Source of the DNA: Rhodocollybia butyracea
Taxonomy: Eukaryota; Basidiomycota; Agaricomycetes; Agaricales; Omphalotaceae
NCBI GenBank assembly: GCA_015501585.1
Contig: JADNRY010000030.1
Location: 62,001 to 126,000 of the forward strand
DNA length: 64,000 nucleotides
Direction: 5' to 3'
In this document: positions 1 through 12,346 of the stretch, piece after piece
Position numbering within the stretch: the stretch's first letter is position 1
Layout: every line of letters starts with the position of its first letter
Position numbers and translations under genes: made by a program
Notes under the pieces: model-generated
The model's input: only the letters and a program-made list of their open reading frames with translations
The model's database searches: none
Told to the model about the DNA's origin: nothing

Positions 1-2596
1 GGTTGATAACCACGTTCCACAATCGCTACAATTTATGTTAACATTGGACCCGTTAGAAAGAACAGCATTACTTACACCACCTGTCTCGACCTTCGTGATA
101 TAGACAAACATCAATTGGTATTTGTACACCCATGAGCCCATCCAAAAGACGATCATAGCAGCCAAGGCAACTAATGGCGCCAAAGGAGCAAATACCAAAG
201 CAACGGACGCCATAAAAAGCTAAAACGCCTTGAGAGCCTGGTTTTAGAAGAAACATGTTTTCATCTCACCATGTTGGAACTGCAAGTATCATTATATTAG
301 TTCAAGAGGAAAGGATGAATGGTAATATCGACGTACTAGTAGATAGCATAGCCAAATTCTGGAGGCTGCGTCCATTCTCGGATATCGCGAGGAGTACGGC
401 CGAAAAGACTTCGGTAGATGAGCTACGATGTTCTTCATGCCATGTGATTGATCTCACCGAGTTTTGACTGAAATCCAGACCAAGTTGATGATTTGAGCGA
501 GGTCAAATATGACTAGGAATCCACGGAGACTAAAGAAGATATAAACATGATGATTGGTCCAAAAGAGTAAGAGCGTACGGGAAAAATGTAAGCCAGTAAG
601 ACGACTGGTCTATATATGTCCGATTGATGGTCGAGGGTAGAGCTAAAGAGAGGATAGTCAGACACAAAATACAAAAGAGTACAAAGAGTGCTAACTATGG
701 AGATTATCGACAATATCTTTGAAACTTTTTTTCCCGTTGATTTCGATGACAATGTTTTCAACAGCCTCTAAAAACGATGACGAGATCATGAACTCGCGTT
801 ACAATGAAAGCAACGAGCAGCTACACACTGAAAATAACACCAATCAAGGTGAAAATAACCAGTTGACTGATGATCAAGAACGTAAAGTAACGAGCGACAA
901 CCTGTCGGTCAAGTTTAGAGTGGGTCAAAGCACCCATGAACTGGAATTGAGGTAAGCAAGAGTTGGATTGAGAGGGCTACGGTTCGGAGACACATACCTG
1001 GCTCAACCATCGCATGATTATAGGCAAGAAGAATCCGAATATACCAGACACCGCAGGAGGCAAAACACCAGATACGACGGAGAACGTCCCCGGCGATGCA
1101 CTAGCCCACGACCGAAGGAAAGGTACATATGCTTGGATCTAAACCAACGTAAACAAGCCAAATAAATATCGGGATGAAAACACTTACAGAGCTCAAATTG
1201 GCCAAAACAGAGATGATGAACAGCGGTACAGTGTTGAAGAAGCAGACGAAGGCTAGCCATAAGAAACCAACCATACGTTTTGTGCGGATCTCAGCAGGTG
1301 CTCTGTTCATGTTTTCCCAGATCTATTGATATGTGTAAAAAACCTTTTAAAGGTCGATTTTAAGAAAGATACGAACGATGTCCTTGGGGTTGGGAGCCAG
1401 AGAGATATCGGTACCTTTGGGATGTTTGCTGCTTAATTGTCCCGCAACGATATGGGCGTAGGGGACGGCCGCCATACTTGCAAAACCATAGTTCTCTGGT
1501 TTGCGTGTATCAATTTGGTTCCTATATTCTTCAATAGCAGCTTCTGTACGCTTGAGTTTCTCGCTAAAGAGTATGATAAGTGTAGTACTACTTGAAATCA
1601 GAGTCATCACTAACGTGTAATAATCGATGGCATCTTTCTTCACTCCACCGCATCCACAAGATCCACCGACTCGGATCATGGGTCTCTTCTTTCCAAGAGT
1701 TCCATTCTTTAAGTACTTGACAAGATACATTTCCAGCTCTCGCACGGTAGAGTTGTGATATTCGATGAGTTCTGGAAGTCGTCCTACTTTTCTTCCAATA
1801 TGAACACTGGTCGTTGGATATGGAACCTTGTAAGTCTCGAAGATGGCCTTGAGACCCTCGTCTGACTGTAACTTTCTTGGTACCTGTAAAACTTGTAGCG
1901 TACGTGCATAGAACGAATGCGCGTATTCCGGGGAACGGAACCATTGCCGACGAAGTTCAACCATCTTCTTCCAATAAAGATACACGAGGCCCATAATGAG
2001 GAATGTTATGAGATAGGTCACTGCGACATGGACGAATAGAACGTTGCCGCTGACATCCCGAATCGTGAGCATACTGAGAAGGTCTCGGTTTTCACTAGAG
2101 ACTTTCTTGATGTTGTAGACGGCATTAACAGGGATAAGAATACCGCATGTGAGGAGGGCAACACCCAAAAACAGCCATCGCATCAAACGACCAAATCGTA
2201 GGAATGTGACAGCATCGAGACCGAGTTTATCCACGAGCTCAGGCTCCTTTGTCAGTATAAGAGGAGGCAGCCAACCAAAGAGTGAATCTGATATCCGAGG
2301 CGGGGGTTTATCGCCGACGTGGTACTTCACTTTCGGCTCGTAAATCATCTATGAAAAATGAGCAATGCGATTAAATAGTTGTTCCAAGAAGTACCTTGTT
2401 TTTGGGCCGAAGAAGGTTGAACGTTAGAATGGTAACAGCCTGATAGCAAGATTAGTTGAAGGTTTCCAGCACAAACACTAGAACGCACTGAGATGATACT
2501 CATTAGAGCGACCTGAGACCCCACAGCAGCAGGCGCCAGCGCCCGAGACTCTGTGCTGAACACTTGATCCAACGGCGAAGAGGTGTCATTTGACAT
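1..2596 (-). CDS. CSC1/OSCA-like calcium-dependent channel (DUF221/RSN1_7TM), partial
   Basis: Multi-pass membrane protein of the CSC1/OSCA/TMEM63 family, which in other organisms forms osmo- or mechanosensitive cation channels in the plasma membrane. The N-terminal exon ends at 2596 (MSNDTSSPLDQVF...). The exon around 2348-1630 holds two hydrophobic segments and the cytosolic domain, including LFGWLPPLILTKEPELVDKLGLDAVTFLRF-type family sequence and a GSCGCGG loop. The exon near 1310-1190 carries the conserved ENMNRAPAEIRTKR stretch followed by a membrane helix. The last part, at 250-1, contains a WVYKYQLMFVY-like segment typical of the 7TM core. The gene runs off the left edge, so the C-terminus is missing. 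Several short introns interrupt it. Family assignment is secure; ion selectivity and physiological role are not visible. Confidence 0.9.
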
Positions 2597-3057
2597 GGCT
2601 GAAGGAAAACGTCAGAAGAATTTGTTGAGGTATTTCAACGGTGTCGTGAGATGAGATTGCAAGGCCGAATTAGCCTAGAGTCGTAAGTAAGGAATGTGTT
2701 CAAAGGGTAGAAACTGCTCTAGGAGCAGAACAAGAACTAGAAGAAAGGATAAAAGACAATGACCGTCGCAAAGAGAGGCTACTTTGGGAACAAAAGATTA
2801 TGATACTATTTGCCGAAGTTACGGCAATTGTTTCTTGCCCCGTACAGCCATACATTTTCTCCACTAACTTAATAACAAACAAACTTTTGAGCTCAAGTAT
2901 AGCCTAGTATAGCCTTGCCTCGCCGTCACCGAAAAATACCCATTATCCCCCTTCGCAATGGTTCAATACAGCGTCTCGAAAACATAGGTGCAAGATACAA
3001 AGATAACCCTACACGCAGTGGAAGCATGGCCTGTAAACTACAATTTGTTTCAAATTT
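2597..3057. other. Intergenic, 3' flank and promoter region
   Basis: This stretch separates the start of the channel gene from the 3' end of the small membrane protein, both on the minus strand. It should contain the promoter of the former. I see no ORF with family resemblance, no RNA gene and no repeat. Confidence 0.5.
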
Positions 3058-3507
3058 TCAATAGAACAAGGTTTTTTTCACCTTGGTCGCTCCGTAGGCA
3101 ACGACAGCATTAGCCACATCTCCGGCAATATGTCCAGGAACATATGATGAATCTTCATTTCCCTTGTCGAATCCAAAAAATCCATATCGTCTTCCGACTC
3201 TTTCTGCCCATCCTTCACCTTCTTTAACCCATTGTCGACATTTTTGTTGGGCCCAACCAACATCAGAGTTATCAGATGTAGTATCGTTAGCAATTACACT
3301 TGTCACGATGCGCTCTCCGACTCCAAAAGTCCGGGCAGCGTAAAACACGCCTATAAGAGGTGCGATCGCTGTAAGTTCATGCAATACACCAAACGACAAG
3401 GCCAATGAGGCTAGCGGTGTTCCAGTTCTAGCAGAGAGTGCATTTAGTGCATTTCTGTACCGTGCAAATGAGCCTGAGCCTGAACTTGAGTTGAGTTTGT
3501 TGCTCAT
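3058..3507 (-). CDS. Small conserved fungal membrane protein (HELTAI motif), probably mitochondrial
   Basis: A single uninterrupted exon of 149 residues. The N-terminus is Ser/Arg-rich without acidic residues, which would suit a mitochondrial presequence. It is followed by a hydrophobic segment at about residues 35-62 containing LHELTAIAPLIGVFYAARTF and a GxGE turn. The C-terminal half is charged (WVKEGEGWAERVGRRYGFFGF) and ends with a second mildly hydrophobic stretch (about 128-142). I recall similar small proteins in fungal genomes, but cannot name a characterised family with certainty. Membrane location is inferred from composition. It lies on the same strand as ORC5, whose stop is only about 135 bp upstream of this start. 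Confidence 0.7.
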   Translation of the reverse strand: MSNKLNSSSGSGSFARYRNALNALSARTGTPLASLALSFGVLHELTAIAPLIGVFYAARTFGVGERIVTSVIANDTTSDNSDVGWAQQKCRQWVKEGEGWAERVGRRYGFFGFDKGNEDSSYVPGHIAGDVANAVVAYGATKVKKTLFY

Positions 3508-3641
3508 GAATCAGAATTTGAAAGAGAAGCGCATCTGCACGTGCCTGATCGTGTTGTGAAACTTCGATTCCGAAACTTCAAATAGCAAGAAGGCGCTGCT
3601 AACTACAACAAGAAATAACACTCTATGTATAGAAATACACC

Positions 3642-5485
3642 TCAACTCATGGCCGCATTGTCCCATAGGAGATCAGGCAGTTGTATATCCAGCCCTTTTG
3701 CGAGGCCCAATATCGTTTCGTACGATGAAGCCGCACCAGAACCACACTTAAACATAGCAGATAGTCCATCTAGCTTATCAGTCGCCGTCGTCCGTACTAG
3801 TAGACGAAGGGATGTCAGCTGCGCAATCTAAAAGAGAAGAACGTGAGCATCCAGTAGCAAGAAGAATGATAAGACCTCACCGAAGCATATACACCAACTC
3901 TAGTTACCTCATAGTCTGTTCTCTCTCCAGGGATTCTAAAATCCAGTCCATCCGCAGGAACTTCATCTTCCAGTTGATTTAACTCGCCCGCGATAGGATC
4001 ATTTTCCTCAACTAATGCACCAAGAATCGCAATCAATCTCTCAAGTGGGAATGGCGAAGGCCCCAAGAACCGTTGAGGTATCTTCGCCGGCCCACTCCTT
4101 GGTTTAGCATTCGCCATTTGCCGTCTGTTCGCTCGACGACGTCGCTTTTTACCATCCGGTCCTCGACCAAACATTCGCAAGTCGGATTTTACTGGGTTCA
4201 TCGATGCGATGTAGGCTGCAATTAGGATAAACTGAGATAATCGAGGAAGGGAGGTTGAAAGCGGTAATGTCTCTCTCATATCAGAGGAAGGAGGATTCAG
4301 AGCGGCCTTTTGGTCTTGAATTCGCTTGCTGGCGCGAGGCCGAGTCGGCGAAGACTGAAATATATCGTCTACTGGTTCCTCTTCCTCGATATCTTCCATC
4401 TCAGCTTCTCCGAAAACAAGACCATCTTTAGCCAGGGCGACCGCAGTTGATTCATTCACACGCGCCCAGTCCACAGCATTTGTCAACCGCGGATAAAGCT
4501 GTTCCAAGGCAAGAGAAAGGGAAGGTTTGAAATGACGCGTGAGTCGAAGCAGCACTTCAGTGGCAGGAGGCTCGAGCTCTGTGTCTTCTTCGCCTTCATT
4601 CACATTCATGCGATATCCATCAAGAACGGGCTTAATGAATCCAGGCCAGCGCGCAGCAGTGATATATTGGATCTCGTGAGGATCGTTTGTATAGAGAAAG
4701 CAGACGTCCACTAGAACTTGAACGAAATAGCGGTAAGCTTGGATGAGAATCGGGTCATAGGGATGGGGAGTATTGGATGCTGTTGCGACATCTGAACTTG
4801 TAGTAGAGCAACTGGCGAATACCGTCATTAGATGTTGGATGATAACTGTGAAAAGTTTAGCGTAAGATAACAAAAACCGGAGAGTAAAGACGTACCTTCT
4901 TTCGTAGGAACAGGAATATCGACATAATAAGGATCCATAGCTGCTCCTAATGGAGGCCGGATATCTTGCCAGCGTGCTTCCGAAACGAAAATAACACAAA
5001 TATCAAGTTTAGTCTAGAAAGAGATGAGCACCTTTCTTGTACATAGATTTGACAATGCACACCAGCTCAGCCAGACGCGTCAGTGGAACTATAACGTCTG
5101 GCATCCTTTCCCTTAATCTTTCCGGCTTTTCAATCACCACTATCAAACGCAAATGCTTTGAACCGTTTTCGGACAAGGACGTATGCAAAGCCTTCAAAGC
5201 ATGCAAGAAAGAGTCAAAGCTATCATTAGCTATATCCTGGCTCCAGTTCTTGCATCCATCGTCCCATGAAGGCGTGTGTTGGGCGAGACCATTTAAAATT
5301 GTGTCGTAGAGCAGACGGGGCCCGAAACAAGAGATGCTGTCGACATGCACTAGTCGAGTGTTGGATTTCAGAGCAGGAAGTAGATTTTGAAGAGTAAATT
5401 TGGGTGCGATTGGGTCATTTAGGAAGATGAAGGGCGGAGGAGAGAATTCCAGGAGAGAGACGACTTGGTTAAGCGAAGAGTTCAT
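3642..5485 (-). CDS. ORC5: Origin recognition complex subunit 5
   Basis: ORC5 is an AAA+-related subunit of the six-part complex that marks replication origins and loads MCM with CDC6. The first exon (5485 to about 5032) gives the N-terminal ATPase-like region: LVHVDSISCFGPRLLYDTIL, then LRLIVVIEKPERLRERMPDVIVPLTRL, which corresponds to the Walker B/sensor area. Middle exons carry FVQVLVDVCFLYTNDPHEIQYI. The C-terminal ORC5 signature includes SQFILIAAYIASMNPVKSDLRMF, an Arg/Lys-rich patch (GKKRRRRANRRQ) and LGPSPFPLERLIAIL. The last exon ends in GLDIQLPDLLWDNAAMS with a stop at 3642-3644. The usual Walker A loop is degenerate (FLNDPIAPKFT, near residue 22). Four or more short introns are inferred. 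Identity is secure from the C-terminal half; ATP binding is doubtful. Confidence 0.9.
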
Positions 5486-5623
5486 CCGCGGTCACATGCT
5501 TTCGGCCTGATCCTAAGTAGAATTTGATCACGCACGTTCATGTACACAATGCGGAAATCTCAGTACTAATTAAAAGCACTTCATAAGAAACGATACAAGC
5601 AGGAGTAGCTCAAGTAAGTTAGC

Positions 5624-6673
5624 TCAAATATCATCAACGATCTCAGAAGGGTCTTCTTCTAGATTGAACTTGCTTCTCCAATATCCCAAGCCCATCGCTT
5701 CTGGACGATGAGTAATAGCATTCTCCTTACGCCATTGCAACCAAGCTTTTCCTTGTTCGCTCTCTCTCCCCAGTTTCTCCGTTCCATCTACCAGCGCTAT
5801 GTCTTTCTTCTGACGGCGCAGAACATCCTCTTCAATAAGATAGCGTATCCACTTCATCTCCGTTAGCTTTGCCTCCGTCTGTCCGTAAATTTTCTGAAAT
5901 GTTTCAAGCATCGCATCGGTTTCCTCTACCTGGAGCTTCAGAGTTCCTCGTTCGCCCGGATAATCACTCAATCTCCGAAGAATAGACCGCAACTGTTTGA
6001 CAGTGGGACGAGTGAAACCAGCTTGGTTCGAAGAATCACCAGATTCCAGCGCTGTGTCTGATTGTAGAGGCTGAGGGGCCGGTTTAGGAGAAGAAGGCTG
6101 AGGGACTGGTTTAGGAGAAGAGGGCTGAGGGGTCGGTTTAGGAGAAGAAGCCCTAGACCTCGGTTTGGCTACAGCAGTTCTGGAACGCTTGGTCGTTCCA
6201 CTGCACTCTGCACTGATCTCCTCTTCCCAGCGGGCCTGCCATTGCTGCACCTTTTCGGTAGCGTTGCTAGCGTCATTACTAGTGCCATTACTGCCTCGCT
6301 TTCGTTTGGCTGAACGAGTTACTCGGCGTTCGGGCCCGTCTCCATTGTGAGGGAACGTTAACAAGCGTTCTGAGACATCGTCTATGTGAGCGATAGGGGG
6401 TTCCTCATTGATATGTGGGACTTCTTGGAAGCAGATGAGGAAGAGCAAGAAGAACATGAGATGACATGAGTACCTTGTGTTTTATCTTGACTAAACAGAA
6501 GAGACGTATTTGTCTCTAGCGTTTCTCTCTTACTTTGCACTGAATCGAAGTTTTCCTTGGGATCCCTGAGATGACTTCAGATGAAATACTGCAGTGATCA
6601 GTGAGAGGTGGCAAACTTACTGCTTCGTCTCTTTCGCTTTCTTCGCTTTGGAAGATTTTCTCTTGGCCGGCAT
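5624..6673 (-). CDS. Hypothetical basic nuclear protein with Ser-Pro-Lys-Pro repeats
   Basis: Start chosen at 6673 (MPAKRKSSKAKKAKETKQ), a lysine-rich, NLS-like N-terminus, followed by a small second exon (DPKENFDSVQSKRETL...) and a long last exon to the stop at 5624. Visible features: a second basic cluster (RRVTRSAKRKRG), three near-identical repeats of SSPKPxPQP at about the middle, and a C-terminal region (TVKQLRSILRRLSDYPGERGTL through MKWIRYLIEEDVLRRQKK) that should be largely helical. The SPKP units resemble proline-directed kinase sites or DNA-minor-groove-binding motifs. I do not recognise the family. Nuclear location is inferred from charge pattern only. The upstream in-frame sequence at 6872-6760 is more likely 5' leader or another frame. 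Confidence 0.6.
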
Positions 6674-7406
6674 TGCAGAGGATAGAGTCGAGGAGTAGAG
6701 AAGGGTTGCAAGTTTGGGTTAAGAAATAAATACCTTGAGAAACCCTTGTCTTTTGTTCTCCCAGATCAGACAAAGGTCCGAGCTTGGCAATTGTCATGAT
6801 GTCTACTTCCTTCAAATCTTTGATAAGATTGGGGCAAACATTCACGAAGAGAGAGAATGAAGTTAAGGACAATTGCTTCCCTTAGAGGTCTTCAGTGTTC
6901 TTCACATCGTTCAGATTAATGAGTTCACCAAGTGTGTGACCTTGAAGATCATGAATCTGCATCAGCGCTAGACTACCCGGCCCGAACTAAAGTATCTTGT
7001 TTCGTCCGAATTGTTTCTTTTACCGTCGGTTTCACAATAAGCAGTTAAATTTTTTTAGCTTATCCTCCCTCGCGTGAACCGGAGATTTATTTTGAGGATT
7101 CAAGCTAGTCAAGATCAAGCCTACCTCAATAAATATCACATTATCTTGGAATTCCAGATGGAACGGTCAAAGCTGTGGTATCAGCTGCAAGCGGACGAAC
7201 AATAGCTTCAAATTTCCGCGTTCGGGTGTCGCCATTGTTCTTGTCTGAGCGCGAGAAAAAACAAATACACAAGACGAATAAATATAGGTTGAGCTTGTGG
7301 AGACACATTTTGTTCTACCGCCATCTAGAGCTCTCGCTTTTTGCTGTTAACCATCTCCTGCTCGCTTCTACCTTGTTTCACTCTCGTATATCGTCTCATA
7401 CCTATC
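6674..7406. other. Divergent promoter region
   Basis: Head-to-head gap between the basic nuclear protein (minus) and the SAP-like gene (plus). Several short open frames occur, none with recognisable composition. AT-rich patches and a T-run near 7050-7060 are present. No RNA gene or repeat seen. Confidence 0.5.
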
Positions 7407-9201
7407 ATGGCTATCGGAGATCTCGATTTTCTCCAAGAGGATGCTTTATCACAGCTTAGTAGGTCCGAAATTCAGAAATTGGGCAAGGTGAGTCTGTTCA
7501 GCAGTACTTACTTTTAGACGGCATCGTCCTGTCTTCGAATACCCCACTAACACTTTCCCTTGATGTAGACCCACAATATCAAAGCCAACCTCAAATCCAT
7601 AAGTATCATCGCTCAACTTCTCGAAAAATTCCCAGAAGGTGTTCCCAGTCCAAAGTGTGTGTCTCCTTCACTGTACACGGTTGTTTCTGAGGGTGTACTT
7701 CGTAGGAGTGATGCGCAGCCTTTACCTATGAAAAGCGGTCGCACCAAAAAAGGTGCACCGAAGAAGAAGAGACAGGCTAAGAAGGAAGAAAGCGTCGATG
7801 CCTCGTCTATTTCATCAACTCGTGAAGACGGGCCATCCAAGCCTAATGAGACTGCGGTAGTTCCGCTTTCACCATCACTTGACGCCGTCATACCCGCTAC
7901 TACAACACCAGCACAATCATCCACGCTTCGCATTTCAGAAGAACAGACCTCCACCGATAATGCTCAAGTACCGCCACCTTCTTCTGGTAAGCTCCGCTTC
8001 TACTAGCTCGCTGTTGATATGGTGATCTAATTGTGCTCTCTAGTTGGCCCTCTGTCCTCTTTTAAACCTCGCTCGTCCCCACATTGCATTCCGTGGCCTG
8101 AACGACCGAACCGCTTTCAGACAAGAGAGGAAAGGGACGCCCCTCCTCTTATACCGGAACCAGCAGTCGAAGTGGAGGCTGAGGACCCCAGTAACGTACC
8201 TGGTAAGCTTACTTCAAATTATACTCTTCAGCTTCTCATTATAGAATGCATCGCAGATGACGAAGATTCGAATACGGAAATCGACAACCTCTCCGAAATT
8301 TCAGAGTTCAGCCACAATCCCAGCGAATCGTCTGCTGGTGATGCAGAAGATACTCTCGCTACAGACGAGCAAATCAAAAGAGTCCTCGACATCGTCCGCC
8401 GGAACAGAGAGGAAGATCTAGCTCTCCACGAAAAAGTGAAACGCTCTCTAAAAAAGGCGGATACAGCAAAAGAATTACTTCACGAACAACTTCAAAAACT
8501 TCAAGCTGAACGAGAGCACCGAGAACGCATAATCACCTTTTTCCTGTATCACGTCCAAAATAATAACCGATGGACGGGCGACCCAGAGAAGATGGCCGCA
8601 AAAGTGTATGAGAAATGGCATACGAATGATGGACGGGGATGGAAGGATATGGGAGAGTGGGAGTGGGATGAAGTCTGGAGTGGACCGATCGTCGTAGCCC
8701 CGAATGGTGTCGAAGTAGCTCCTTCCAACGAGGAAGAATTTCTCCGGAATACTTGGAAAGACGAACAGCTACGACGAGATGCAGTTGCTCCTACAGCTGA
8801 AACGTAAGTATTTCCAACTAGTTTGATTCCCAGTTTTCCCTTTGACGGTTGGTTTTAGAACTCCAAAATCCGCAATCAACCCGAATCCCAGTGCTTCTCC
8901 ATCCAGAAAGCGCAAATCTGTTGACCTGTCCGAAGTTTCCGATAAACGGCAAAGGCTTGAACCTATAACAGAAGATCCTCGCTCGTCTCCACCGGCGGTT
9001 CCCCGCCAAAACAAAGGCAAGGGTAAAATGAGCCCTGGCGAAGTCGAACGACTGGCACATCGGGAAAGAACGCGCGAGGGAGTGGCCCGTTCGTTGAGAG
9101 AGTTGGATGGGGATGAGGAAGACAGCGCAGAAGCATATCAGATTCAACAGGCACTCGTAGACTCGCTGTTGGTGTCAGCGGAAGCTACTGTGGAGAATTA
9201 G
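7407..9201 (+). CDS. SAP-like (NuSAP-type) DNA-binding motif protein with coiled coil
   Basis: Start at 7407 (MAIGDLDFLQEDALSQL). Exon 1 (7407-7487) and the beginning of exon 2 (from 7569) together encode LSRSEIQKLGKTHNIKANL and then IIAQLLEKFPEG. This is the helix-turn-helix pattern of SAP-like motifs seen in nucleolar/spindle-associated proteins and many basidiomycete nuclear proteins. A Lys-rich segment (GRTKKGAPKKKRQAKKEE) follows, then a long low-complexity region. Exons after 8044 encode a charged coiled coil (about 8390-8530, EKVKRSLKKADTAKELLHEQ...) and a Trp-rich stretch (GWKDMGEWEWDEVW). The last exon (from about 8860) has a basic KRKSVDL segment. At least four introns are needed, and all junctions tested keep frame. 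Function is inferred to be chromatin or microtubule associated; no enzyme motif is seen. Confidence 0.72.
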
Positions 9202-9460
9202 CTTGGCGCTGGTTCTTTGTCCGTTTTTTTTCGTTTTTTTTCGTCTTGATTCCTTTCATCAATAATCACACTCTTATGTGTTGTATATAATCTTGTTGGT
9301 ACCTATAATGTTGAACTATCCTGCGGCGCGCTCTGCAGATCTGAATCCTGGCTTGTCACTCTCCGTGATCGTTCCTTGCCGCTCCAAGTGGCTGTGAAGT
9401 CGCGCCTTAAATGTTGACGTTCATGTGCCAAGAGTGTTTGCGTTGCTTTCCCTTCCTTCC

Positions 9461-12029
9461 ATGATCACAAGCCGTTTTATCACAACGATTACACCTAGTG
9501 CCACGCACAGCTCAAAATTTGGCTCATCGGCGGTATTCTCAGCCTGTAGCTCCTGAAGAGCCTCGAAAACCTGTTCCGACGCGCCCAACTCAAGAAAGAC
9601 TCTCTACCTCACAGACTCAGTCAGAAGTCCATGAGGGCTCAGAACCAATAAACATCCCGTTCAATCCGCCAGGCGTTACCGGAGGCTCCGGACCTGGAGG
9701 TGGCTCTTTTCAGTTCACCGGTTCTCCGCTGCTGGATGCTGCTTTAACAACGGTCATCGGCCTGGGAATGGGTAAGTATCTACTCTCACTCCTTCCTGGG
9801 AATATATCTTAAGCTGTATAGTCTTTCTCGGGGGAATCGCGTATTATGAGATTTACAAGAAGAGAGTTTTGGACAAGGCGAGTACTACTGGTGTTTACTT
9901 TTTTTTAATCAAGGCTCATTAAAGATCTGTGACGCGTTTCATAACCTGCTCTCGAACCGTGAACATGCTTTAGATCGAGCTTGCCTTCGAGCCGGGGTAC
10001 GATCCTGCCTTGGAGGTCGCCAAAAACTATCACACACGAACCAGCTCTCCCGAAGAGTTGACATTCGACGATCCTGCGTTAATTCCTTTGGAAGAAAATT
10101 TGAAGCGGAAAGAACAGGACTTGATCGACAGAATAGTAAAAGGAGAAGAACCAGGACATTACTACGTACTACTTGGTGCTAAGGTATATTTGTTGAATCT
10201 AGATGGGCTTTACCGCTGAAAAACAGACAGGGCAGTGGAAAAGGGACAATGATACTCGATTCTATGAGCGCCATCCAAGCTGACGGCATAGCGATGTGCG
10301 ATGCCCATCCTGATCTCGAAGTTTTCCGCTTGCGTCTCGGAAGGGCCTTAAACTACGAATACAACGAGGATTCTCAAAGTGGCCTATTTCAAAGACGCGA
10401 TCCTCGAGAAGGGTCCGGTCCGGCGCTAGATATTGAGCGAGGTATGCTTCACAACACTTCAAGGATGCTTTTCTTAGCTGTTTCCAGCGTTGAACAAGCT
10501 CGAAAAGGTTGCGCTGCGAGTCGTAAAAAGGCGCCAGAAACCTCTGGTCCTCATCATAAACAATGTGCACTACTTCCAGAATGACGAAGAAGGGCGAAAT
10601 ATGCTGTTACAGCTGCAACAACGTGCCGAAGCTTGGGCAGCAAGTGGTAAATCGTTCAGTATTTTCATTAATTCACGATGTTAATGAAAGTGCTACAGGT
10701 CTTATGACGATGGTCTTTAGCACGTAAGATCCGTCACGAATCTTCAAATATATTTCTTATAGGATGTTTAGCGACGATTTTTGGCCGTTTTATGCGATGC
10801 GTAGGTTTGATTGCAGCATATCTACAATATTAATATTCACTACCCGCTGCCTTCAGGCAAGTTTGCGAGTAGGATGCACGTATGTTCCCCGCCTTTTTTG
10901 TAAACTATATGTGAACCCCATCTTAGGTTGTATCGATCTCCGATCTCAATGCGCATGAAGCCTACCACGCCTGTAATCGCATGCGAATCAACACGAAGAA
11001 CAAGATTGAGCAATCTGACCACATCAAAGAGGCCGTTTCAATAGTGGGCGGTCGCTTATCCTATTTGAACAAGGTCGGAAAAATCTTGGCTCTGTTTGGA
11101 CAGCATGATTGAGGGTAAATAATACGTTCTCATGCAGGTCGCTACCTCGACAAACGTGTTGGAGATGGCAAACTCCTTACTCGAGATGGAAAAAGCGTGG
11201 CTTTTGAGCCAGATAAGTTCGTACCCTTTACGGCCCTTTAACTCGTATGCTATCCTTATTGGTTAATATTACACGCTCTGCCTGTAGGTTTGATCCAAGA
11301 CTGTGACGACGACGTCATGGACGAAGTATGTTCCCTGATTCCAAGGACCATTTTAACGACTGATTGATATCTTGAAGCAAAAATGGAGTTCCTGCTCGTG
11401 GCTACTTTTACAGGAATTTGTCAAAATGCGGCAACAGCAAGAAAGGGAACGTGAAGAGGAAATGATGAAGCTCGGAAAAGATGAACTTCCGGAGCTCGAT
11501 ATGCCTTCAATCCCATATGTTCGTATCAAGTTTCCTTTTGGAATTTCCAACTCACCTCGTCGTAGTGGAAATGCAGACAAATTATGACCCGAGCTGATTT
11601 CTTGGAAGGTCTGTTTCGTTACATACAGCACCTTTGCTTATTTACAAGCGCCTTTCACAGAACTCGACCGAGTCAACATTATTTCTATTGACGTGAGCGT
11701 CAACCATTTTCATTTCTCCAATATCTTCACTGACGACTTGATCTCAGGTGAACCATAATGTACGCCCTGACTCAATGTTGATATTATTGGCTGCGCGTCA
11801 AGTTGTCGAGCAAGAAGACTTTGAGGAGGTTCTCAACAGTGTTAGAAACCGAATAGATGAGATTGAGAGTTTGCATAGGACTAGAGAGTTAACAGTACGT
11901 TCGACCTTTGCCTGAGATCAATAGCTTACCTGTTTCTTCCAGTTCAAGGATCTTGATAAAGGAGATCGCATACGGCTTGTAGTTGATAAAGGTGGCGCTG
12001 AGCTCCTAGAGAGTCAGAGACGGTCGTAG
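9461..12029 (+). CDS. Mitochondrial AAA-type ATPase with C-terminal winged-helix region
   Basis: Many-exon gene. The proposed start at 9461 gives MITSRFITTITPT after a 52-nt intron (9498 to about 9549). It is Arg/Ser/Thr-rich without acids, fitting a mitochondrial presequence, but this first junction uses a weak donor and is uncertain. Next comes a Pro-rich segment, a Gly-rich linker and a membrane-like helix (LLDAALTTVIGLGMG... FLGGIAYYEIY). The ATPase core has P-loop LLGAKGSGKGTMI (about 10165-10257) and a Walker-B-like strand PLVLIINNVHYF. The C-terminal part (YLNKVATSTNVLEMANSLLEME, then LDMPSIPY... and LLAARQVVEQEDFEEVL) resembles the winged-helix tail of fungal AAA proteins of this type. 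Stop at 12027-12029. The nucleotide site is unusual: Gly follows the P-loop Lys, and Asn residues stand at the Walker B position. Mitochondrial membrane location is inferred. Confidence 0.75.
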
Positions 12030-12346
12030 TGTATATACCCACTCACGCGTAATTATAATTATTTATATCACTGCAGTGTAATAACTGAACAGAAAAGCGG
12101 CTGATATCAAACAAATAAACAGTGGAAGAATAGGACCCAATCTTCGTGGGTCTTCGAGCTGGAATACAACCAGCTCAGGAATATATTCCACTGTGCAGGG
12201 GCACACTATAGCTAGGCATGTGAAACAAAGGAAACAGGACTATATAAGTATCGTAGCTAGAGCAAGACCAAAACATTTACGTCGTATAACAAGTGATAAT
12301 AGAGTAAGAATATTGTTACAGAACACTGGAGTCCGGACGAAACACT
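12030..12346. other. Convergent 3' region
   Basis: Tail-to-tail gap between the AAA-type gene (plus) and the NAB2-like gene (minus). AT-rich with no ORF or RNA gene that I can support. It presumably holds both 3' UTRs. Confidence 0.5.
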
